This document shows, piece by piece, positions 1 through 5,567 of a stretch of DNA of 23,828 nucleotides. The DNA is taken from the NCBI GenBank assembly GCA_045542315.1, contig JAZQKU010000039.1:1-23828 (forward strand). Reading direction: 5' to 3'. The position numbers were made by a program, and so were the translations under genes. Positions within the stretch are counted from its first letter, which is position 1; each line of letters starts with the position of its first letter. The notes beneath the pieces were generated by a model. The model did not search any database and was not told where the DNA came from. It worked only from the letters and a program-made list of their open reading frames with translations. Origin of the DNA: RGIG5299 sp045542315. Lineage in GTDB: Bacteria; Bacillota; Clostridia; Oscillospirales; RGIG5299.

Positions 1-50
1 CTTTGTCTACTGCAGACCAACGGTTGACATTTATTAAATTGCAAAAGGCC

Positions 51-79
51 TTGACAAACTCGTGATTCAGAGTTAACAT
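51..79 (+). promoter_or_regulatory. Possible sigma-A promoter
   Basis: TTGACA at 51-56 is followed by a 17-base spacer and TAACAT at 74-79, a 4/6 match to the -10 consensus. A start near 86 would run almost at once into the hairpin at 92-130, so the product would be a very short RNA, or the promoter is fortuitous. Confidence 0.3.
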
Positions 80-91
80 ACGAACAGCGAA

Positions 92-130
92 GCTCCCCCG
101 AGATGAAAATCATCGTTTCGGGGGAGCATT
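92..130 (+). terminator. Intrinsic terminator
   Basis: GCTCCCCCGA at 92-101 pairs with TCGGGGGAGC ending at 127. A smaller inner GATG/CATC stem is present, and the tail is ATTTTGTT. It probably ends a gene lying to the left of the window. Confidence 0.7.
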
Positions 131-258
131 TTGTTGACCACAGTTTATCCCACTTCCACGCACGGAGTACACGGAAACAGTGGAGGTAAGATGGCCGGAA
201 AGGATGTGTTTTCGAGCGGAAAGGGGCGGAAATGCCCGGAAATAAGCGGAGACCGGTA

Positions 259-301
259 CTCCCAAATTATTTGGGAGCAGATTCGTCTGCTCTCTTTTTT
301 T
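259..301 (+). terminator. Overlapping double-hairpin terminator
   Basis: CTCCCAAA (259-266) pairs with TTTGGGAG (270-277). GAGCAGA (275-281) pairs with TCTGCTC (286-292) across a TTCG loop, followed by TCTTTTTTT. The two stems share bases 275-277, so they compete for a few bases or stack. The second is a textbook terminator, and it sits about 75 bases before the first gene. Confidence 0.7.
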
Positions 302-375
302 ACTTAGGAAATTAGTCATTGCTTGTAATAACTCTGTTATTTAGGCGTATACTTAATTTCAAGGTGGTGATTTTT

Positions 376-900
376 TTGCAAAAGAAAACTAATGTTTGGC
401 AGCTTATCGGTTTTGCTGTTGTTTCACTCGGCGGTACGGTGCTTCACTTCCTTTACGAATGGTTTGGAGAAAGCCTATTGATTGCGCCGTTTTCAGGCGT
501 TAACGAATCAACGTGGGAGCATATGAAGCTGTTGTTCTTCCCTCTTGTTTTTTTCGCACTCGCTGAAAATTATTTTATTAAAAACAAAAATTTTTGGTTT
601 GTAAAATTCATCGGTACACTAACCGGTCTTATTGCAATTCCAACAATATTCTACACTCTGAACGGTGCCTTCGGAAAAACTCCGGACTGGCTGAATATCA
701 CAATATTTTTCATTGCGACCGCAATCGTATTTTTCACTGAAACGGTTATATTTCATCATTTAAGGTCCGATTTGAAGGTGGAAATATTTTCGATAGTGGC
801 TTTGTTGATTATTGCCGTTGCATTTGTTGTATTTACTTTTTTACCGCCAGAGCTTCCGTTATTCCTTGACCCCGTGGAAAATTATTACGGAATAAAATAA
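376..900 (+). CDS. Polytopic membrane protein, DUF6512-like
   Basis: This is a 174-residue protein with about five hydrophobic segments. It has the motif NESTWEHMKLLFFP early on and ends with a DPVENYYGIK-type tail. From memory these features match the uncharacterised family DUF6512, small integral membrane proteins of Firmicutes; no function is established. I place the start at TTG 376 because AAGGTGG (361-367) lies at proper spacing ahead of it. An in-frame TTG at 319 also exists but has no ribosome binding site and falls close to the terminator. A possible -10 TATACT lies at 348-353 with only a poor -35. The gene stands alone between a terminator and the next promoter. The family call is moderate; that it is a real membrane protein gene is likely. 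Confidence 0.7.
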   Translation: MQKKTNVWQLIGFAVVSLGGTVLHFLYEWFGESLLIAPFSGVNESTWEHMKLLFFPLVFFALAENYFIKNKNFWFVKFIGTLTGLIAIPTIFYTLNGAFGKTPDWLNITIFFIATAIVFFTETVIFHHLRSDLKVEIFSIVALLIIAVAFVVFTFLPPELPLFLDPVENYYGIK

Positions 901-909
901 CGGCGGTTA

Positions 910-938
910 TTGCAAAAACGTCATTTTTTTGTTATAAT
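910..938 (+). promoter_or_regulatory. Sigma-A promoter of the aldo/keto reductase
   Basis: TTGCAA at 910-915, a 17-base spacer and a perfect TATAAT at 933-938, with the extended TG motif (TGTTATAAT). It lies 37 bases before the GTG start. Confidence 0.8.
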
Positions 939-974
939 ATTAAAAGCAGTTAATTTTAAAAAGGACGTGACTTT

Positions 975-1931
975 GTGAAATACAGCAGTATTAACGGAAT
1001 GCAGTTTTCTAAAATCGTTCTCGGCACATGCTATTTCGGCACGAGAATTCCCGAAAAAGACTGTATGGAAATGATGGATTATTTTGCAGATAAGGGCGGT
1101 AACGTCATTGATACCGCATTTTCTTATGCCGATTGGCTTCCGAACGGCGACCAGGCGAGTGAAAAGGTAATAGGAAAATGGCTGAAGTCGTCGGGTGCAA
1201 AGAATATTCATATTGTAACCAAAGCAGGACTCACCAAGCGTCTGGACTCCGGATGCTCTGCAAATATCTCATACGAGGGTCTTCGCACAGAAATCGAAAA
1301 AAGTCTCGATGCACTCGGAATTTCAACTCTTGACGGTTGGCTTCTTCACAGAGATGATGAAAATATACCCGTTGATGAGATAGTTGATATCTGCAACGTT
1401 TTTGCAAAAGAAGGTAAAACTAAATTTCTTGGTGTTTCGAATTGGCGTCCCGAAAGAGTTGCTGCCGCAAATGAATGGGCAGTTAAAAACGGAAGAATTC
1501 CCTTTTCGATCAGTCAGATACTTTGGAGCGCCGCACAGATAACAAAAGAAGCTTGGGGCGACCCTGAGATCGGAGTAATGAATGCAGAAGCAAGAGAATA
1601 TTATAAATCGGCAAAAATGCCGGTCATGGCATATTCCTCACTTGCAAAAGGTTTTTTCTCAAAGGGATTTGAATCGATCGATAATCTAAACGGTCCTGCA
1701 AAGGAGCGTTTCTTAACTCCCAGAAACATTGAAAGGTTAGAAACGATGCGGAGAATTTGCCGCGAAAACAATGTGTCTCCCTCGGCAGCCGCACTGGCTT
1801 ACGTAACAAGCAATCCACTTGAAGGGCTTGCGCTTGCAGGCCCCACAAAGCCTTATCAGATGGCAGATGCGCTTTCCGCACCCGATTTTGTAATGTCAGC
1901 TGAGGATATTGCGGAATTCGAAAGAGAATAA
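975..1931 (+). CDS. Aldo/keto reductase
   Basis: A 318-residue soluble oxidoreductase of the aldo/keto reductase superfamily, expected to reduce carbonyls with NADPH in the cytoplasm. The full catalytic tetrad is visible: Asp46 (in NVIDTAFSY), Tyr51, Lys83 (in IVTKAGL) and His125 (in LLHRDD). The later VSNW and MAYSSLAKGFF stretches fit the barrel strands and cofactor side of the family, and the length is normal. The start is GTG 975 with AGGA at 962-965. It has its own promoter (910-938) and a terminator at 2013-2041, so it is monocistronic. The substrate cannot be read from sequence; nothing next to it suggests a pathway. Confidence 0.88.
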   Translation: MKYSSINGMQFSKIVLGTCYFGTRIPEKDCMEMMDYFADKGGNVIDTAFSYADWLPNGDQASEKVIGKWLKSSGAKNIHIVTKAGLTKRLDSGCSANISYEGLRTEIEKSLDALGISTLDGWLLHRDDENIPVDEIVDICNVFAKEGKTKFLGVSNWRPERVAAANEWAVKNGRIPFSISQILWSAAQITKEAWGDPEIGVMNAEAREYYKSAKMPVMAYSSLAKGFFSKGFESIDNLNGPAKERFLTPRNIERLETMRRICRENNVSPSAAALAYVTSNPLEGLALAGPTKPYQMADALSAPDFVMSAEDIAEFERE

Positions 1932-1939
1932 CAGAAGAT

Positions 1940-1980
1940 AAAAATAACCGCTCAAAAGTGCTGTACTCTTAAGGACAGTT
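1940..1980 (+). repeat. 41-bp intergenic repeat, copy A
   Basis: The first 14 bases (AAAAATAACCGCTC) and last 10 bases (AAGGACAGTT) are identical to a 41-base element read on the opposite strand at 2810-2850; the 17-base middle differs. It lies just after the aldo/keto reductase stop. A second 9-bp inverted repeat, TGTACTCTT (1962-1970) with AAGAGTACA (1982-1990), overlaps its right end. Confidence 0.55.
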
Positions 1981-2012
1981 CAAGAGTACATTACCTATCG
2001 ACAGAAAAAACG

Positions 2013-2041
2013 AAACCGCAGATTGATTTTCTGCGGTTTTT
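2013..2041 (+). terminator. Terminator of the aldo/keto reductase
   Basis: AAACCGCAGA (2013-2022) pairs with TCTGCGGTTT (2030-2039) across a seven-base loop and is followed by a T run. The loop also supplies the -35 hexamer proposed for the next gene. Confidence 0.85.
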
Positions 2042-2051
2042 GTGTTATAAT
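2023..2051 (+). promoter_or_regulatory. Promoter of the methyltransferase, overlapping a terminator
   Basis: TTGATT (2023-2028), a 17-base spacer and TATAAT (2046-2051) with the extended TG motif. The -35 lies in the loop of the preceding terminator, so the two signals share DNA. Confidence 0.65.
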
Positions 2052-2088
2052 AAAAACAATAATTTCAAAGAAGAAACGGAAGATGCTT

Positions 2089-2694
2089 ATGAGAGATGTG
2101 ATTGAACATTATAATAAGCTAATTGATGAAAACAATGACCCTGCTCGTGATCCTAAACCTCTGAGAGATTATATGGATAAGTGGGACGGAGAGACGTTTA
2201 TTGAGAGCATGCAGCTTGATAAAAGAAAATCCGTATTGGAAATAGGAATAGGAACAGGGCGACTTGCCATAAAAGTTGCACCAAATTGTAAAAGCTTGTG
2301 TGGAATAGATATTTCCGAAAAGACAATCCAAAGAGCTACTGAAAATCTATCATTGTATCAAAATATAAAGCTTATTTGCGATGATTTTATGTCTTGTAAA
2401 TTTGAAGCACAGTTCGATGTAATATACTCGTCATTGACATTTATGCACATACAGGATAAATTGTCAGCTATACAAAAAATTGCTACTTTGTTGACAAATA
2501 ACGGACTTTTTGTTTTATCAATCGATAAAAGTAAGAATGAGCATATCGATATGGGAGATAGAAAGATAAAAATTTATCCCGATAACCCTAACGATATACG
2601 TAGTTATCTTTCAATATCAAAGCTCAAAATCGTAAATGAATTTGAAACAGACCACGCATACGTAACGGTTAGTAGAAAAGACTCCCTTGTGTAA
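2089..2694 (+). CDS. Class I SAM-dependent methyltransferase
   Basis: A 201-residue cytoplasmic protein with the Rossmann-type methyltransferase signature: motif I VLEIGIGTGR near residues 50-59, an acidic residue at the end of strand 2 (CGIDIS), a DDF motif, and a strand-4 motif of the type FDVIYSSLTFMHI. It should transfer methyl from S-adenosylmethionine; the acceptor (small molecule, protein or RNA) is not evident. I chose ATG 2089 because CGGAAG (2077-2082) is well spaced from it; ATG 2083 would be too close, and the longer frame from TTG 2023 begins inside a terminator. The stop codon lies in the stem-loop of its own terminator. It has its own promoter and no functional neighbours. Confidence 0.8.
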   Translation: MRDVIEHYNKLIDENNDPARDPKPLRDYMDKWDGETFIESMQLDKRKSVLEIGIGTGRLAIKVAPNCKSLCGIDISEKTIQRATENLSLYQNIKLICDDFMSCKFEAQFDVIYSSLTFMHIQDKLSAIQKIATLLTNNGLFVLSIDKSKNEHIDMGDRKIKIYPDNPNDIRSYLSISKLKIVNEFETDHAYVTVSRKDSLV

Positions 2695-2707
2695 AGGGAG
2701 CCTTTTT
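2682..2707 (+). terminator. Terminator overlapping the methyltransferase stop
   Basis: CTCCCTT (2682-2688) pairs with AAGGGAG (2694-2700) and is followed by CCTTTTT. The TAA stop (2692-2694) spans the loop and the first base of the right arm. Confidence 0.8.
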
Positions 2708-2721
2708 AATATTCTTCTATG

Positions 2722-2804
2722 GCTTGTCAATTTTTCTGACAAGCACTGCATTTGTAGCCACAAATGCAAAATACGGCATACCTTTTTCAAGATATACCGT
2801 ATTT
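2722..2804. repeat. Three consecutive palindromic hairpins
   Basis: Hairpin 1: GCTTGTCA (2722-2729) with TGACAAGC (2737-2744). Hairpin 2: TGCATTTGT (2747-2755) with ACAAATGCA (2760-2768), four-base loop. Hairpin 3: AAATACGG (2769-2776) with CCGTATTT (2797-2804), extendable by three pairs past one mismatch. They follow one another with almost no gap between two convergent genes. The sequence matches no RNA family I know. Confidence 0.6.
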
Positions 2805-2809
2805 CTAAA

Positions 2810-2850
2810 AACTGTCCTTTCGAGCGATGCTCAAAAGAGCGGTTATTTTT
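2810..2850 (-). repeat. 41-bp intergenic repeat, copy B
   Basis: Read on the minus strand this is the same length as copy A at 1940-1980 and has identical ends (AAAAATAACCGCTC and AAGGACAGTT). The middle contains a small GAGC-ATC-GCTC stem, and on that strand a T run follows. It begins directly after the copA stop, so both copies lie at gene 3' ends in the sense direction. Confidence 0.55.
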
Positions 2851-5292
2851 TTATTTTACAGATATTACCTTGTAGCTCTCGTTTTCAATGAGCTTAACGA
2901 CAGATTCTTCATTGTAGCCGTCTCCGACTTCGATTACTGCGGTTCCCTTTTTAAAGCTTACCTCAGCTTTTGATATTCCGCTTACCGAGTCAAGAAGCTT
3001 TTGAACTCTTGCTTCACAATGAGGACACATCATACCCTTGATTTCAATTACTCTTCTCACAACTTTATTCTCCTTGTTATTTTTAAATTTCAAATTTAAT
3101 CTTAGCGCATTTGTTACAACCAAAACACTTGAGATGCTCATCGCGGCAGCTCCGAACATCGGATTTAACCGAATGCCCAAAATCGGTATTAAAGCACCTG
3201 CTGCAAGAGGTATCCCGATAACGTTGTAGCCAAATGCCCAAAACAGATTCTCATAAATGTTCTTAATAACCGCTTTACTGAGCCTGATTGCAAAAACAAG
3301 ATCGGAAAGTCTGTTTCTCATGATTACAACATCGGCAGAATCTATAGCAACGTCTGTTCCCGCACCGATTGCAACCCCAACGTCAGCCGTAATAAGCGCA
3401 GGAGCATCGTTCACACCGTCGCCTACCATAACGGTTTTTCCACCGACTTTAAGCTCTTTTATAATTTGCTCTTTTTCCGTTGGCAACACGTTTGCATAAA
3501 CCTTATCTATGCCAAGCTTTTTTGCAATTATATTTGCCGTAAGCTCGTTATCACCGGATATCATAACGGCGTTTATCCCCATTTTTTTTAGCACGGAAAC
3601 GGCGAACTTACTATCCTCTTTTATAACGTCGGCGGCTGCTATTATGCCTATTATTTTGTTTGCGGCAGAAACAAGAATCGTTGTCTTCGCCTTATTAGCA
3701 AGTTCTTCAACTTTACATTTAATTTCTTCAGATATATCTAAGTATTTTGATATAAATTCTGTTTTTCCTATAAAATATTCTTTACCGTTTACGGTTCCTT
3801 TTACACCACACCCGATAACCGTTTCAAACTTCTCGACCACCGAGACCGAAGCATTATTTTTGACCGCACAGTCAACTATTGCGGTTGCGATCGGATGATT
3901 GCTGTGCTTTTCGAGCGACGCCGCAACCGAAAGCAGCTCTTCTTCTTTGTAACCGTTAAAAACAATTATATCGGTCACCTCGGGTTTGCCAACGGTAAGA
4001 GTTCCCGTCTTGTCGAAGGCAACCGTTTTGACCTTTCCGAGATTTTCAAGCGCGGTTGCGTTCTTAAACAGCACTCCGTTCTTTGCGGCAATACCCGATC
4101 CAACCATAATTGCAACGGGAGTTGCAAGACCGAGCGCACAAGGACAGCTTACAACTACGACCGAAACCGCCATTGAAAGAGCTTTACCGAAGTCACCGTT
4201 TATTATAAGCCAAGTAATCAGCGTAACAGCCGCAACGGCAAGAACAAACGGAACGAATACGCCCGAAATTTTATCCGCTGCACGCGCGATCGGAGCCTTT
4301 GAAGATGCGGCATGATTCACAGTTTCTATGATAGCGCCGAACGCTGTGTCCTTCCCTACCTTCGTAGCCTTACATTTAACGTAACCTGATTTGTTTACCG
4401 TTGCCGCATATACCGTTGAATCGACTGTCTTCTCAACCGTTATGCTTTCACCCGTAAGTGCCGATTCATCGATAGATGCCTCACCGTCAATTACAATACC
4501 GTCAACCGGAACTGCATCACCGGCTTTTACAATAAAGATATCACCGACAACAACGTCCTCAACGTCAGTATATAACTCTTCGCCGTCACGAATAACTGTG
4601 GCCTTTTTCGGAGAGAGCTTAAGCAAGCTTTTAAGCGAATCGCTAGTCTTCCCTTTTGCAAGACTTTCAAGCATTTTTCCAAGTGTGATAAGTGTGGGCA
4701 CCATAGCCGCAGACTCAAAATAGAGCCGATGCAGATACTCTGCCGAGCCGTTTACATACATCAAAACCGTTATTACAACGCTATACAGAAATGCCGAGAA
4801 TGAGCCAATGGCAACAAGAGAGTCCATATTCGGAGATAGCCTGAATAGGCTTTTAAAACCGTTTTTATAGATTTTGAAATTGATCGCCATGATTGTTACG
4901 GCAAGAATCATTTGAATAATAGCCAATAACAGCGGGCGCACCGTTATAAAATGCGGAAGCGGAAACGAAAGCATATTATGGCCCATTGTAACGTAAAGAA
5001 GCAAAAGCAAGACCGCCGCCGAGGATATAAATCTTTTAAAATATCCGCGACTTACGTTTTTTTCGGTTTTATCTGCCGCGGCTACGGTTGTTCCATTCTC
5101 AAGTGACGCTCCGTAGCCTGCCGCCTTTACCGCCGCGATAACGGCATCGGCTTCTGCAGTTCCCGAAACTGTCATTGAATTTGTAAGTAAATTTACCGAG
5201 CAGGACTCTACGCCCTTTAAAGATGAAACCGCCTTATGGACTCTTGCACTGCAAGCCGCACAGTTCATTCCCGTTACGTTGAATTTTTTCAT
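2851..5292 (-). CDS. copA: Cu(I)-type P1B ATPase with terminal metal-binding domains at both ends
   Basis: An 813-residue copper-translocating P-type ATPase in the cytoplasmic membrane, driving Cu(I) out of the cell with ATP. In order: an N-terminal HMA domain (GMNCAAC, Cys11 and Cys14), membrane segments from about 90, an actuator domain with TGES (280-283), the transmembrane ion site CPC (383-385), the phosphorylation site DKTGT (Asp427), the P1B HP motif (466-467), the hinge GDGVND (624-629), and the last membrane helices. The FGYN and MSISSVLVVTNALRL motifs there mark the Cu(I) class. Unusually, a second HMA domain follows at about 748-813 (GMMCPHC, Cys756 and Cys759), resembling a fused CopZ chaperone. 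The ATG start has AGGA about nine bases upstream. It is transcribed alone, next to the iron operon. Confidence 0.93.
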   Translation of the reverse strand: MKKFNVTGMNCAACSARVHKAVSSLKGVESCSVNLLTNSMTVSGTAEADAVIAAVKAAGYGASLENGTTVAAADKTEKNVSRGYFKRFISSAAVLLLLLYVTMGHNMLSFPLPHFITVRPLLLAIIQMILAVTIMAINFKIYKNGFKSLFRLSPNMDSLVAIGSFSAFLYSVVITVLMYVNGSAEYLHRLYFESAAMVPTLITLGKMLESLAKGKTSDSLKSLLKLSPKKATVIRDGEELYTDVEDVVVGDIFIVKAGDAVPVDGIVIDGEASIDESALTGESITVEKTVDSTVYAATVNKSGYVKCKATKVGKDTAFGAIIETVNHAASSKAPIARAADKISGVFVPFVLAVAAVTLITWLIINGDFGKALSMAVSVVVVSCPCALGLATPVAIMVGSGIAAKNGVLFKNATALENLGKVKTVAFDKTGTLTVGKPEVTDIIVFNGYKEEELLSVAASLEKHSNHPIATAIVDCAVKNNASVSVVEKFETVIGCGVKGTVNGKEYFIGKTEFISKYLDISEEIKCKVEELANKAKTTILVSAANKIIGIIAAADVIKEDSKFAVSVLKKMGINAVMISGDNELTANIIAKKLGIDKVYANVLPTEKEQIIKELKVGGKTVMVGDGVNDAPALITADVGVAIGAGTDVAIDSADVVIMRNRLSDLVFAIRLSKAVIKNIYENLFWAFGYNVIGIPLAAGALIPILGIRLNPMFGAAAMSISSVLVVTNALRLNLKFKNNKENKVVRRVIEIKGMMCPHCEARVQKLLDSVSGISKAEVSFKKGTAVIEVGDGYNEESVVKLIENESYKVISVK

Positions 5293-5322
5293 TTAAACCA
5301 TTCCTAAAAATAACTTTAATAT

Positions 5323-5349
5323 ATTATATCACAATTTAACGAAAATCAA
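5323..5349 (-). promoter_or_regulatory. Promoter of copA
   Basis: On the minus strand a perfect TATAAT (5323-5328) is preceded by TGA, an extended -10. TTGATT (5344-5349) lies 15 bases upstream, shorter than ideal, so the extended -10 may carry the promoter. I saw no clear CsoR or CopY operator. Confidence 0.55.
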
Positions 5350-5360
5350 AAGATTTTATA

Positions 5361-5392
5361 AAAAAGATGCGAAATAGTTTCCGCATCTTTTT
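5361..5392 (-). terminator. Terminator of the feo operon
   Basis: GATGCG (5366-5371) pairs with CGCATC (5382-5387), with runs of A and T outside on both sides, so it can act in both directions. On the minus strand it follows the small Cys-rich gene and precedes the copA promoter. Confidence 0.8.
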
Positions 5393-5396
5393 ATCA

Positions 5397-5555
5397 TTAT
5401 TTATTTGCTTTGCTGCCGCACATTCCGCACGTTTCACAGGAGCATCCGCAAGAGCAAGAGGTCTTACCCTTTTTCTTATTGATTATTCCCTTTATAACGA
5501 TAGCAAGAAACAATGCCGCAACCAATGAAGCAACTATTATTGTGGGCCAAGGCAT
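5397..5555 (-). CDS. FeoB-associated Cys-rich membrane protein
   Basis: A 52-residue protein encoded 12 bases after the feoB stop, with a strong AAGGAG ribosome binding site before its ATG. Residues about 3-25 form one hydrophobic segment (PTIIVASLVAALFLAIVIKG). A basic stretch (KKKGK) follows, then a cluster of six cysteines (34, 36, 38, 40, 43 and 46) ending near the C-terminus. This is the layout of the small FeoB-associated Cys-rich membrane proteins that often close Firmicute feo operons. The role is not settled; the cysteines may bind iron or help assemble or gate FeoB. The basic residues suggest the tail faces the cytoplasm. Confidence 0.85.
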   Translation of the reverse strand: MPWPTIIVASLVAALFLAIVIKGIINKKKGKTSCSCGCSCETCGMCGSKANK

Positions 5556-5567
5556 AGCTATTTCTCC

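Larger units (their letters stand above)
1..375. other. Gene-poor leading region
   Basis: No convincing protein gene is visible over about 375 bases. The stretch holds a possible sigma-A promoter near 51-79, a strong hairpin with a T-rich tail at 92-130, and a stem of seven pairs (CTTCCAC at about 151-157 with GTGGAGG at 180-186). A purine-rich stretch between about 190 and 256 contains several CGGAAA words. Two overlapping hairpins and a T run follow at 259-301. A plus-strand ORF of 38 codons (191-307) exists with GGAGG four bases ahead, but it runs through the hairpins and looks like nothing I know. A minus-strand ORF at 110-319 looks like a chance frame. Confidence 0.5.

Noticed and set aside
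110..319. Minus-strand ORF of 69 codons in the leading region
   Set aside because: It covers two terminator structures, has no ribosome binding site and no recognisable sequence.
896..911. AATAAC-GGCG-GTTATT as terminator of the first gene
   Set aside because: The stem is short and AT-rich, and the T run is about a dozen bases away; it also overlaps the -35 of the next gene.
2687..2875. Plus-strand ORF of 62 codons
   Set aside because: It begins inside a terminator, crosses three hairpins and a repeat, and ends inside copA; the translation is low-complexity and Cys/Phe-rich by chance.
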